Shown here in pieces: positions 35,319 through 44,374 of a DNA stretch of 64,000 bases. Source of the DNA: Kiritimatiellia bacterium (lineage in GTDB: Bacteria > Verrucomicrobiota > Kiritimatiellia > RFP12 > UBA1067); contig JAFRDO010000027.1 in assembly GCA_017403825.1 (NCBI GenBank), positions 172,616-236,615 of the forward strand, in the 5' to 3' direction. The notes under the pieces are model-generated. The model was not told where the DNA came from. It searched no databases and worked only from the letters and a program-made list of their open reading frames with translations. The stretch's first letter is position 1, and the number at the start of each line of letters is the position of its first letter. A program made the position numbers and the translations under genes.

Positions 35319-38300
35319 CTATGGCGCGACGGGCTCGATCTTGAGCGTCCACTCTTCCTTCTGGACCGGGAAGATGTACTTGTCCATCGGCCTCGGGCCG
35401 CACGACCCGCCGCCCAGGCCGAGCTGGCGGACGTCGAGGTTGAGGCACACCTCGTCGCGCTTCACGAGCGGCGCGCGGAAGCGCTGCTGGAGGCGGCGGT
35501 GGCGCGAGAACTCCATGTCCTCGGCCCCGTAGTGGAGCGCCTGCATGAAGAGCGGCTCGGAGGCTGAGAACTTCACGCCCTTGCCGTCCGCGTCAGTGAA
35601 CGACGCCCAGCGCACGTCGCACTTGTAGCCGTTGTCCTGTGGACGCACGTATGGCTCATACTGATCGGTCACCGTGGAGTCGTAGATGCCGACGAACGAG
35701 GCGGAGTTGCGGTCGACGTAGTTCTCGTACGGGCCGCGCCCGTAGTAGCGCACGCCCTCCAGCGCCTTGTCGAGCTTAAACGAAAGGCCCAGGCGCGGCA
35801 AAGCCTGCGGCATCGTGCCGTGCGGCGTCACCGTGTTCTTCACGGCGATGGTGCCGTTGTCGGCAAACGTCCACTCCGTCTCATGCGTGAAGCCGGCCGA
35901 CTTCGAGCCGGTCACTTCGACCTTGAAGCGCAGCTTGTTCCCGTCGACAACCGCCGGATGCGCGTGATAGCGAAGCTGCGACAGCCCCGAGAGGTAGAAG
36001 TTGCCCTTGTCCTCCATCTCTCTTCCGCGCAGCCAGATGTCGTTGTCGGTGAACGCACGGAAGCACGTGAGCTGCGGACCAGCGACGACGCCAGGCGCGG
36101 GATCCTTCAGGATCGTCTTGCCGTTCATGACGAGCTCGCACAGCGTGCCGGAGCGACGGCAGAGCACCGCCTTCGTGCCGCCAGCCGTGACGGTGATCGT
36201 CTTCTCCTCCTGCGCGACTTTCGCCGCGCCGGGCTCGACTGGGGCGAACGGACGGCACTTGCCCAGCGCAATCTGGTCGCTCGCCACGACCCACCCGCGC
36301 TTCGCCCACGGCGTGTCGGCCTTGAGCGAGAAGTAGATGTTGACGAACGTCTCCTTGCCGTCCTTGGCCTCGAACTTCGGAAGTCCCAGGCTTCCCTTCG
36401 ACAACGGCGCGACGGGCGGGACGGCGAACGGCTCGCGGTGCATGGAGATGCCGTCCTCGATTATCTCCCACTCGCCGTCGAACTCGTCGGCGCAGGTGAA
36501 GCCGAAACGGTTCTCGAGCGTGAAGTCGTCATGCACCACGAGATTGCGGTAGACGTGGCCGACCTCCACAAGCTTGGCGCTGACGTTGCGCAACGGGTCT
36601 ATGACGCCGTTGCAGTTGAACGGGCCGTCGTTCGGCTGCTCGTCAAAGTCGCCGCCGTAGGAGAGGAAACGCTCGCGCTTGCCGTCCGCACCGACGCGGT
36701 CGGTGTACTTCCACACCGCCTGGTCGATCCAGTCCCAGATGCAGCCGCCCGTGAGCGAATCGTACTTGTAGAACACGTCCCAGTACTCCTTGAAGTTGCC
36801 CATCGAGTTGCCCATCGCATGCGCGTACTCGCACATCCAGAACGCCTTCCCAGCGCTCTGCCGGTTCTCGTGGCGGTCGTGCTTGTCGAGCAAGACGGCC
36901 GAGCCGGGCGCCTGGTCGCCGATCTTGCCGCGCTCATCCAGCCACTCCACCGTCGGATACATGCGGCTGTCCACGTCGGCGTCAATGTTGCCGCGCTCCC
37001 AGTGGATAGGACGCGACGGGTCGAGCGCCTTCACCTGCGCGATGGCGTTCGTGAAGCAGGGACCGTGTCCCGTCTCGTTGCCCATCGACCACAGCGTGAC
37101 GGACGGGTGATTGCGGTAGAACGTGACGTTGCGGAGATTGCGCTCAACTATCGAATGCATCCACTCCAGGAATAGGCCGAGGCCCTTCTCGCCGTAGCCG
37201 GGCTCGTGTCCCTCGACGTTCGCCTCCGCGCAGACGTAGATGCCGAACCGGTCGCAGAGGTCGTACCACAGGTGATGGTCGGGGTAGTGGCAGGTGCGAA
37301 CCGTGTTGACGTTGTACCGCTTCATGAGCGTAATGTCCTTCAGCATGTCGTCCATCGAGACAGTGCGCCCGTTGTCTGGGTTCGTCTCATGGCGGTTCAC
37401 GCCCTTGAACTTGATCTTCTTGCCGTTGAAGAGGATCGTGTTACCGGCTATCTTCACTTCCTTGAAGCCGACGCGACGCATGCGCACGTCGCCGCCCTTC
37501 TTCACCACGAGCGTGTAAAGGTATGGCTTCTCGGCGCTCCAGAGGCGCGGCTTGAGTTGGAGTTGGAGAAGAGAGTTGGAGTTGGAGAGAGGTGTCAAAT
37601 CACCGACCTTCTTTCCGTCCGCTTCGTAAAGCGAGGCAGATCCGCCATTCTCCAACTCCAACTCGAGACTCCAACTTTCATATCCGTTCATGGGCCGAGT
37701 CGTCACCTTAAAGTCCCAGATGCCGTCCTTCGGCATCGACCAGAGCGTCACGTCGCGGAAGATGCCGGAGTAGCGCGTCATGTCCTGGTCTTCGATATAG
37801 CTGCCGTCGCACCAGCGGTACACCTCGACGGCGAGCAGGTTCTCGCCGTCCTTAAGGAACTTCGTGACGTTGAATTCGCTCGGCAGCTTGGAATCCTCGG
37901 CGTAGCCGACCTTCTCGCCGTTCACCCAAACGTAGTAGGCGGAATAGACGCCATCGAACCTGAGGAACACCTCGCGTCCCTTCCAGCCGTCCGGCACGGT
38001 GAACGTGCGGCGGTAGGACGAGACCGGGTTGTAGTCGGCCGCGCCGCTCTGGCGGTCCCTGATGAACGGCCAATCCTGCTTGTGCGGATACCGCACGTTC
38101 ACGTAACCGGGCGAGCCAAACCCGCGCAACTCGACGCAGCTCGGCACGTCGATGGTAAACCAGTCCGCGTCGGAGAAGTCCGTGCGCCAGAAGTCCTTGA
38201 CGCGAAGGTCGGGGTTGCCGGCCCACGAAATCTTCCAGATGCCGTTCAGCGACATCTTGTACGGCGTCTCCGGCTCAAGCGCGTCGGTGAACGCGGCAGC

Positions 38301-38438
38301 CTCGTCTGCAAGCGGCATCGAGTAGGTACGGGCCGGCTCGCGGTTTATGGAATTGACGGAGAGGTTCTCCCAGTCGTTCGTCTGCGCGGTGCAGAGCGAC
38401 GCCGCAAGGGCGGCGCCAAGTGCAAGATGAATTTTCAT
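35319..38438 (-). CDS. lacZ: Secreted GH2 beta-galactosidase (LacZ type)
   Basis: 1039 residues, the length of LacZ. A signal peptide (MKIHLALGAALAASLCTAQ) is followed by the GH2 sugar-binding domain, two Ig-like domains, the TIM barrel and the beta-galactosidase small-chain domains. Acid/base E455 in SMGNETGHGP; nucleophile E537 in WMCEYAHAMGN, matching E. coli E461 and E537. It hydrolyses beta-galactosides outside the cytoplasm. Near residues 258-295 a low-complexity insert is coded by an inverted repeat (see 37554-37664). The ATG is eight bases past a -10 box, so the mRNA is leaderless or nearly so. Confidence 0.93.
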   Translation of the reverse strand: MKIHLALGAALAASLCTAQTNDWENLSVNSINREPARTYSMPLADEAAAFTDALEPETPYKMSLNGIWKISWAGNPDLRVKDFWRTDFSDADWFTIDVPSCVELRGFGSPGYVNVRYPHKQDWPFIRDRQSGAADYNPVSSYRRTFTVPDGWKGREVFLRFDGVYSAYYVWVNGEKVGYAEDSKLPSEFNVTKFLKDGENLLAVEVYRWCDGSYIEDQDMTRYSGIFRDVTLWSMPKDGIWDFKVTTRPMNGYESWSLELELENGGSASLYEADGKKVGDLTPLSNSNSLLQLQLKPRLWSAEKPYLYTLVVKKGGDVRMRRVGFKEVKIAGNTILFNGKKIKFKGVNRHETNPDNGRTVSMDDMLKDITLMKRYNVNTVRTCHYPDHHLWYDLCDRFGIYVCAEANVEGHEPGYGEKGLGLFLEWMHSIVERNLRNVTFYRNHPSVTLWSMGNETGHGPCFTNAIAQVKALDPSRPIHWERGNIDADVDSRMYPTVEWLDERGKIGDQAPGSAVLLDKHDRHENRQSAGKAFWMCEYAHAMGNSMGNFKEYWDVFYKYDSLTGGCIWDWIDQAVWKYTDRVGADGKRERFLSYGGDFDEQPNDGPFNCNGVIDPLRNVSAKLVEVGHVYRNLVVHDDFTLENRFGFTCADEFDGEWEIIEDGISMHREPFAVPPVAPLSKGSLGLPKFEAKDGKETFVNIYFSLKADTPWAKRGWVVASDQIALGKCRPFAPVEPGAAKVAQEEKTITVTAGGTKAVLCRRSGTLCELVMNGKTILKDPAPGVVAGPQLTCFRAFTDNDIWLRGREMEDKGNFYLSGLSQLRYHAHPAVVDGNKLRFKVEVTGSKSAGFTHETEWTFADNGTIAVKNTVTPHGTMPQALPRLGLSFKLDKALEGVRYYGRGPYENYVDRNSASFVGIYDSTVTDQYEPYVRPQDNGYKCDVRWASFTDADGKGVKFSASEPLFMQALHYGAEDMEFSRHRRLQQRFRAPLVKRDEVCLNLDVRQLGLGGGSCGPRPMDKYIFPVQKEEWTLKIEPVAP
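37554..37664. repeat. 15-bp repeat, two direct and one inverted copy, inside lacZ
   Basis: GAGTTGGAGTTGGAG occurs at 37554-37568 and 37573-37587, and its reverse complement at 37650-37664. All three are perfect. The arms are read in different frames, giving LELE on one side and SNSN/LQLQ on the other, so the gene kept its frame. Confidence 0.85.
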
Positions 38439-38446
38439 TGCGGAGT

Positions 38447-38452
38447 ATTATA
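38447..38452 (-). promoter_or_regulatory. Extended -10 box of lacZ
   Basis: ATATGG-TATAAT, eight bases before the ATG. Confidence 0.7.
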
Positions 38453-38507
38453 CCATATTTGCCGGCGCCGCCATGGCAACGCCGGCAAGCCTCCGCTGCG
38501 CGGCGGA

Positions 38508-40748
38508 TTACAGGTTTGCGAACGGGTTGCAGCTGAAGCCTGAGCCGGAAGCGGGCGCAAACGACGTGCGCGGCCCGCTGCGCTTTCCGGGCGCGGCGAC
38601 ACCGCCGGAATTCGCGCCCGCGCCGACCGTCGGCTTAGACTTCGCCGACAGCGAGATGCGCTGGCGCGCGCGGTCCACGCCGATCACCGTGACCATGAGC
38701 CTGTCGCCGGCCTTCACTACGGACGCCGGGTCGGAGACGAATCCGTCCGACAGCTCCGAGACATGGACGAGCCCGTCCTGATGTACGCCGATATCCACAA
38801 ACGCGCCGAACGCAGTAACGTTGGTGACTACACCCTCGAGCCGCATTCCCTCGCGCACGTCCTCTATCTTCGTCACGTCCTCGCGGAACTTCGGCGGCTC
38901 GAATGTCTTGCGCGGGTCGCGGCCAGGCTTGATCAGCTCGTCCACGATGTCCTTCAGCGTCGGCTCGCCCACGTCGTTGGAGATGTAGCGGCGAATGTCG
39001 ATGCGCTTCGCCGCGAGCGAGTTTCCGACGAGGTCGCCGACGCCTAGCCCGACGTCCGCCGCCATGCGCTCCACGAGGCCGTAGCGCTCCGGGTGCACTG
39101 CCGATGCGTCAAGCGGATTCGCCGCGCCCCTGATGCGCAGGAAGCCGGCGCACTGCTCGAAAGCCTTCGGTCCAAGCCCCTTGACCTTTTTCAGCTGCTC
39201 GCGGCTGGAGAACTTGCCGTTGGCGTCGCGCCACTCCACTATCGCCTTCGCGAGCGCAGGGGTAAGACCTGAAACCCTCTCGAGGAGCGGAGCGGACGCC
39301 GTGTTCAGCTCGACGCCGACCCCGTTCACGCAGCTGACCACGACCTCGTCGAGCTTGCCGCCGAGAAGCGTCTGCTGCACGTCATGCTGGTACTGTCCCA
39401 CGCCTATCGCCTTCGGGTCAATCTTGACGAGTTCCGCCAGTGGATCCTGCAAGCGGCGGCCGATGGATATCGCCCCGCGCACGGTGAGATCGAGGTCGGG
39501 GAACTCCTTGCGGGCGATTTCGGAGGCCGAATAAACCGATGCACCTGACTCGCTCACGCTGACCACAACGGGTATCGGAACCTCCGGGTGCTGGGCGTGC
39601 AGCTTCTTCAGCGTCTCGCGGACGAATGTCTCGGTTTCGCGTCCGGCCGTGCCGTTGCCGACCGCTATCGCCTCGGGCTTGTACTTGCACACGATGAACT
39701 CAATCGCCTTCTCAGCCTCCGCAGGCTTCTGCATCGGGAAGATCACGGCCTTGCCGATGTACTTGCCGGTGGAATCCATCATCGCGACCTTGCAGCCGGT
39801 GCGAATGCCGGGGTCAACGGCGAGGACCGCCTTCTCACCAAGCGGCGGAGCGAGCAGCAGGTGGCGCAGGTTCTCTGCGAACACCTCAACTGCCGCGCGG
39901 TCTGCCGCCATCTTCTTCTCTACGGTGGCGTCAATCTCGCAGCTCGGCGCAAGCAGGCGCTTGTATGCGTCCTCAGCAGCAAGTCTGATCTGCTCCTCGG
40001 CAGCGGGGACGCCGCACCCCGGCGCGGCCTTGGCGACAAGCGACATCATCTGCTCTATCACCGGCTCCTTGTCGAGGACGAGCCGCACCCACAGGACACC
40101 TTCCTTCTGTCCGCGGCGAATCGCCAGGTAGCGGTGAGAGGGAATCTTCGCCAACGGCTCCTCGAAGTCGTAGTACTGCTCGAACTTGGTCGGCTCGGTC
40201 GGCTTGGGGCTTGCGACCTCGCTCTTGACGGACGACTTCGTGACGAACGCCTGGCGCACGCAGCCGCGCACGTCGGCCATGTCGGCTATGCGCTCGGCGA
40301 TGATGTCGCGCGCAAACTGCAGGTCCTCGTCAGAGCCGAAAAACGCCGCACCGCTCCAGATGGAGTCGGCGAGCGGCTCGAAGCCCTTCTCCTTCGCGAC
40401 CTGCGCGCGCGTGCGACGCTTTGGCTTGTAGGGCTGGTAAAGGTCTTCAAGCGCGCTCTTCTGCCAGCAGCCCTCGATCTTGGCGCGCAAGTCGTCCGTC
40501 AGCTTGCCCTGCTCCTCGATGGACTTCAGTATCGTCTCCTTGCGCTCCGCAAGCTCGGTGTAGTAGCCGAGGCGGTCCTGAATCTTGCCGATCTGCACCT
40601 CGTCGAGGTTGCCGTGCGCCTCCTTGCGGTAGCGCGCGATGAACGGAACAGTGCTCCCCTCCGACAGCAGCCGGCTGACGGCTGCGGCCTGACCCGACCC
40701 CACGCCGACCTCCGCGGCGACACGGGCTATGATATCTGCGTTCTCCAT
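38508..40748 (-). CDS. tex: Tex-family transcription accessory protein
   Basis: 746 residues. The N-terminal helical domain with VPFIARYRKEAHGNLDE, the YqgF-like fold (AVDPGIRTGCKVAMMD), helix-hairpin-helix motifs and a C-terminal S1 domain (GMRLEGVVTNVTAFGAFVDIGV) follow Tex in order. It binds RNA/DNA and affects transcription or RNA turnover. ATG 40748 lies ten bases past a -10 box. The C-terminal 40 residues are low-complexity. Confidence 0.95.
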   Translation of the reverse strand: MENADIIARVAAEVGVGSGQAAAVSRLLSEGSTVPFIARYRKEAHGNLDEVQIGKIQDRLGYYTELAERKETILKSIEEQGKLTDDLRAKIEGCWQKSALEDLYQPYKPKRRTRAQVAKEKGFEPLADSIWSGAAFFGSDEDLQFARDIIAERIADMADVRGCVRQAFVTKSSVKSEVASPKPTEPTKFEQYYDFEEPLAKIPSHRYLAIRRGQKEGVLWVRLVLDKEPVIEQMMSLVAKAAPGCGVPAAEEQIRLAAEDAYKRLLAPSCEIDATVEKKMAADRAAVEVFAENLRHLLLAPPLGEKAVLAVDPGIRTGCKVAMMDSTGKYIGKAVIFPMQKPAEAEKAIEFIVCKYKPEAIAVGNGTAGRETETFVRETLKKLHAQHPEVPIPVVVSVSESGASVYSASEIARKEFPDLDLTVRGAISIGRRLQDPLAELVKIDPKAIGVGQYQHDVQQTLLGGKLDEVVVSCVNGVGVELNTASAPLLERVSGLTPALAKAIVEWRDANGKFSSREQLKKVKGLGPKAFEQCAGFLRIRGAANPLDASAVHPERYGLVERMAADVGLGVGDLVGNSLAAKRIDIRRYISNDVGEPTLKDIVDELIKPGRDPRKTFEPPKFREDVTKIEDVREGMRLEGVVTNVTAFGAFVDIGVHQDGLVHVSELSDGFVSDPASVVKAGDRLMVTVIGVDRARQRISLSAKSKPTVGAGANSGGVAAPGKRSGPRTSFAPASGSGFSCNPFANL

Positions 40749-40758
40749 AGGAGCGCGT

Positions 40759-40764
40759 ATTATA
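40759..40764 (-). promoter_or_regulatory. Extended -10 box of tex
   Basis: TGTGG-TATAAT, ten bases before the ATG; CTCCT rather than a ribosome-binding purine run precedes it. Confidence 0.65.
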
Positions 40765-40779
40765 CCACAGGAAGGCGCA

Positions 40780-43440
40780 TCAGGCAGTCGGCCTCTGCTT
40801 CAGAACTGTGCGCTTCAGTTCATCCAGCGTGTACGGCTTGGCGAGGAACGCATCGTACGCATGACCGCGGAACATTTCGCGTATCTCCTCCTCGGAGGAG
40901 CCGGACGACACGATAACCGGGACCTGCGGCACGCCGACGCGGAAGGCCCACAGCAGCCGCACGGTGTCGATTCCGCCCAGGTGCGCGTCGAGTATGATTG
41001 CCCGCAGCTGCTTGCCGTGGCGACGCACCACGGCCAAGGCCTCGTGCCTGTCGTGCGCCGTGCGCGGACTGAGCTTAAGCGCCTTCAGCAGTATGGCTGT
41101 CGTCTTCAGTATAGCCTCGTCGTTGTCGACGATCAGCACGTCGCCCGAAAGGTCCTCCGCGGCGACTTCTGCCGCCGGGCTGCACTTGTGCGAATCGTTC
41201 TCCGGCAGCGTGGACGCAGGCAGGAAGATCTGGAACGTCGTGCCTTCGTCCAACCGGCTCTGCACGCGTATTCCGCCGCCGTGCGCCTCGACGATGGTCC
41301 GCACGGTGGCGAGCCCCAGTCCGCGCCCCATGGCCTTCGACGACACATAAGGGTCAAAGATGCGCTTGAGCAGCTCGGACGAGATGCCTGGGCCGTCGTC
41401 CTTGATGCAGAACAGCACGCCTGGCCCGTTGCCGAGCGGGTGCTCGGAGACGAAGTCGGAGGCGTCATCCCGCGTCATCTCGAACGGCACCGCCTGCAGG
41501 TCGATGTGGCCGGGGCGCGTGCCGATGGCCTCTCCGGCGTTCTTGATTATGTTGAAGATCACCTTCCAGAACTGGTTCGGGTCGACGTCTACGTCCGGCA
41601 CGGCTTCGTCAGCTCCCATCGTCAGCACGATGTTCGCCCCGACAAGGCGCGAGGCAAGCTGGCGGACGTCCTCGACGACCAGCCTCGGGTGCGCCCTCAT
41701 AAGCGTCATGCGGTTCTCGCCGGCGAACGCCGTAAGCTCGCGCATCATCGCGGCGCCGCGCCGCACCGCATCGCGAATGACGCCGGAGGCGAGGCCGGAC
41801 GACGTGCCGACGCTGGACGCCTCCACGGCCTGAAGCACTACGGAGAGGACGTTGTTCATGTCGTGGGCGATGCCGGCGGCGAGGGCGGTCAGCGACTCGC
41901 GCTTCGAGCTGTCGAGGGCTCGCTTCTCCGCCTCGAGGCGAAGCTTGTGCTCGGCGACCTCGGCGGAGACGTCGCGGATTATCGCCATAACGAAATGCTC
42001 GTCCATCTTAGTAATGCGCAGCTCGAAGTGCCGCGTCGGGACGGAGCGCGGAACGCCCGGCGGACGCTGCACCTTCAGCCTGACATGTCCGACGCCGCCG
42101 GTGGCGACGGTATCCGAAAGCACCTTCGCGAAATGCGCGGTCTCAGGTCCGCCGAACACGGCTGCGTCCGGCGGCTCGCCGGTGCGGAAACCAGGCAGCG
42201 CCCCCACGCCTTCCGCCTCCTTGGACATTGTCACAAGCCGTCCCTGCGCGTCGAAGACCGCAACCGCGTCCGGCAGGCCGTCGATCAGCGCCTTGTGCCG
42301 CTTTTCGATCTGCGCGATGGCGACGGACTTCGCCGAGACCGTCTCCAGCATGCGGTTCACCGAGCTTGCAAGCACCGCGAACTCGTCCTTGCCGCTCCAC
42401 TCTAGGTAAGGGCAATCGTCGGCCTGGTGACGCTCACCAAGCTCGCGGACCGCCTGCGTCATGCGCGTCAACGGGTTCAGCAGCAGCCGTCCCTGTATCC
42501 AGAATATCGGGAGAACGACCAGTATGCCGGCGAGGGCGACGAAGAACGTAAGCCTGCTGATGGCGAGCGTCGTCACCGTATCCAGCGTCTTCGGCAGCGA
42601 CACGGCGATCATGGAGACGGCGTTGCCAGCGATGTCACGCACGGCGAAGACTGCCTCGAACGGCGAGGCTCCGAGATCCCAAAAGCCGCCAGAACAGAAG
42701 TCGGCCGCCTCCGAGAACAGAGGCGAGAATCCGTAGCCGTTGCGCTCGCCACCGCGGGCCTTGGCGCCCGGCGACACGTCGACCTGCCTGTTGGTGACGC
42801 GGATCGACATTCCGGAGCGGTTGTCGTTCATCGACCGGGCGAACTCGCCGGCGTCGAACGGGACACCGACCGCCAGGAAGCCATCGCCGAAGCGGCGGAG
42901 CGTGACGTAGTGCTGCTGACCGGCGAGGCGAAGCAATCCCACTGGCGCGGAGGATCCGCCCTGTCCGGCAGCGATGCTCTTGCACCATGCGACCAGCGTC
43001 TCGCGGTAGACAGCTAGCTGTTCGGGGGCGATCTTCGACACCGCGCCCTGCAAGTTGCGAAAGAAGCCCGCTCCAGGTTCGCCCGCGTCCGAAAGCACCA
43101 CAGCCAGCGAAAGGACGCCGCCCGGCATAACGAGGTCGCGCGGCGACACGCCGTCGGGGCCAGGCTCCACATCGCGCACCTGCGTCATAATCAGGCTGCG
43201 GGCGCGCTCTGCGTCGCGGTATGCGATTCGCGCCATGTCGCTGCCGAGCTCCTTCACCTGCGCCTCGGTGTCACGCACGAGACGCACCAGCACCATGCGT
43301 CCGCCGGCGTAGAAAAGCGCCAGCATCACAAGCAAAAAGATCGCCGTCGAAAGCGAATAGCGCGTGCGTATGGAATGAACGGCGCGTGAAAACGCGCTTT
43401 GCTGCGAAACGTCCGTAGAACTGCCGTCTGATGACTTCAT
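40780..43440 (-). CDS. Hybrid sensor histidine kinase
   Basis: 886 residues: a transmembrane helix at about 33-53, a periplasmic sensor to about 290, a second helix at about 295-318, HAMP, PAS (FDAQGRLVTMSKEAEG), HisKA with phospho-acceptor H526 in GIAHDMNN, HATPase (VIFNIIKNAGEA, DDGPGISSELL, GRGLGLATVRT) and a C-terminal receiver with D818 in IILDAHLGG and the signalling K in FLAKPYT. The phosphoryl group passes from H to its own receiver; the output partner is not adjacent. The ATG is six bases past a -10 box: leaderless. Confidence 0.9.
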   Translation of the reverse strand: MKSSDGSSTDVSQQSAFSRAVHSIRTRYSLSTAIFLLVMLALFYAGGRMVLVRLVRDTEAQVKELGSDMARIAYRDAERARSLIMTQVRDVEPGPDGVSPRDLVMPGGVLSLAVVLSDAGEPGAGFFRNLQGAVSKIAPEQLAVYRETLVAWCKSIAAGQGGSSAPVGLLRLAGQQHYVTLRRFGDGFLAVGVPFDAGEFARSMNDNRSGMSIRVTNRQVDVSPGAKARGGERNGYGFSPLFSEAADFCSGGFWDLGASPFEAVFAVRDIAGNAVSMIAVSLPKTLDTVTTLAISRLTFFVALAGILVVLPIFWIQGRLLLNPLTRMTQAVRELGERHQADDCPYLEWSGKDEFAVLASSVNRMLETVSAKSVAIAQIEKRHKALIDGLPDAVAVFDAQGRLVTMSKEAEGVGALPGFRTGEPPDAAVFGGPETAHFAKVLSDTVATGGVGHVRLKVQRPPGVPRSVPTRHFELRITKMDEHFVMAIIRDVSAEVAEHKLRLEAEKRALDSSKRESLTALAAGIAHDMNNVLSVVLQAVEASSVGTSSGLASGVIRDAVRRGAAMMRELTAFAGENRMTLMRAHPRLVVEDVRQLASRLVGANIVLTMGADEAVPDVDVDPNQFWKVIFNIIKNAGEAIGTRPGHIDLQAVPFEMTRDDASDFVSEHPLGNGPGVLFCIKDDGPGISSELLKRIFDPYVSSKAMGRGLGLATVRTIVEAHGGGIRVQSRLDEGTTFQIFLPASTLPENDSHKCSPAAEVAAEDLSGDVLIVDNDEAILKTTAILLKALKLSPRTAHDRHEALAVVRRHGKQLRAIILDAHLGGIDTVRLLWAFRVGVPQVPVIVSSGSSEEEIREMFRGHAYDAFLAKPYTLDELKRTVLKQRPTA

Positions 43441-43446
43441 GCGCGT

Positions 43447-43452
43447 ATTATA
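43447..43452 (-). promoter_or_regulatory. -10 box of hybrid kinase (leaderless)
   Basis: GTGA-TATAAT, six bases before the ATG. Confidence 0.65.
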
Positions 43453-43555
43453 TCACATCCGCCGCCGAACGGCCGCCGTCCGCGCGCTTACGTCACTCGT
43501 CGAACGCAATTCCCCATCAGCTCGTGTGGTACTTAGATGCTAATCACAACATTCT

Positions 43556-43741
43556 TCACTTGCTAGGCTTCCACTCGTGCACGTATACTCTGACTCGCAT
43601 GGTAATGAGTTCCTCGGCTACATCCTTGGGCATGGACGATGTCCACTCAAAACGCCCGTCGGGAATATACCAGCAAATTTGATAGCAGTTGCCAGACCTC
43701 GTACTATACAAATAGAAGTTGTTGTCAGGCACATACTTCAC
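43556..43741 (-). pseudogene. C-terminal remnant of a small paralogous protein
   Basis: 61 codons (GTG at 43741) with no membrane leader. Residues from YSTRSGNCYQICWYIPDG, then FEWTSSMPKDVAEELITMR, can be aligned with the C-terminus of the 45430-45840 protein (GEHYDILYN, FSWPRSMAKGLAEKLINKR). It looks like the tail of a paralogue that lost its N-terminus. Sequence after both stop codons is also similar (ATTCTTCACTTGC), which supports a shared origin. Confidence 0.5.
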
Positions 43742-43750
43742 ACAAAGGGA

Positions 43751-43833
43751 TTAGTATCGCTTCAGATCCAATCCGCGCTTTTTGACAACTGCCCGGTCCA
43801 TTTTTCTAAATGCACGATACTCCTTAACTGAAT
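43751..43833 (-). pseudogene. C-terminal remnant of a second paralogue
   Basis: YRAFRKMDRAVVKKRGLDLK before the stop matches the end of the 44375-45259 protein (APAFREMDPAVVRKRGLDLK). Just beyond it lies the transposase fragment, so the rest of the gene was cut away by that insertion. Confidence 0.55.
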
Positions 43834-43837
43834 AACC

Positions 43838-44236
43838 ATGGAGACCGTCCACAAGACCCTCTCTGACATGGTGGACGTGACGGCGACGCTGATGACTGAC
43901 GAGCACAAGTCTTACGAGGGCGCACCGTTCGCGGCGCACAGGATTGTCCGCCATGCGGTAAGGGAGTTCGTCAACGGCATGGCTTCCACGAACGAGATAG
44001 TGTCCGTCTGGTCAATCCTGAAGAGGGGTTGGGTGGGGATATATCATCACTTCTCCGCCTAGCACCTTCAGTTGTATGTGAACGAGTTCTGCTTTAGGCT
44101 GAACGAGGGGAAGTGCGACATCAAGATTGAGGACAGGATTTCCGCGCTGTGCGGGTTCGGACTTAGGGGGAAGCATATGAGATACCGCGAGTTGCTGGCG
44201 AGAGCAGGCGACAACGGGCTCATGAGGGCGGCGTGA
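43838..44236 (+). pseudogene. IS1595/ISXO2-type transposase, truncated and interrupted
   Basis: Only the C-terminal part of a DDE transposase is left: DEHKSYEG, HRIVRHAVREFVNG, STNEIVSVWSILKRGWVGIYHH and, after a stop, LYVNEFCFRLNEG. An in-frame TAG at 44060-44062 breaks the frame where the family has a Lys or similar residue before HLQLY; one base change would restore AAG. The frame then stays open to a TGA at 44234-44236. No N-terminal zinc-ribbon or helix-turn-helix part is present upstream. It is inactive. Confidence 0.7.
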
Positions 44237-44248
44237 GGACTACGGCAT

Positions 44249-44348
44249 CTGGGGACAGGCACCACGAATCGCCCGCTTTAAGTGGGCCGATGGCCCTAAG
44301 TGGCCCTGCGGGCCTAAGTTGGGGAACTGGGGACAGGCACCGCGAATC
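44249..44348. repeat. REP-like TGGGGACAGGCACC direct repeat pair
   Basis: CTGGGGACAGGCACCACGAATC at 44249-44270 recurs at 44327-44348 with a single change. Between them is a GC-rich stretch of near-repeats (GGCCCTAAG, GGGCCTAAG). GGGGACAGGCACC-type sequences accompany REP-associated transposases in many genomes; a possible C-terminus of such a transposase is at the right edge. Confidence 0.6.
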
Positions 44349-44374
44349 CACTTATCGCCCAAACGACATAACCT

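Noticed and set aside
43838..44236. Functional transposase gene
   Set aside because: The N-terminal half is absent and an in-frame TAG interrupts the rest.
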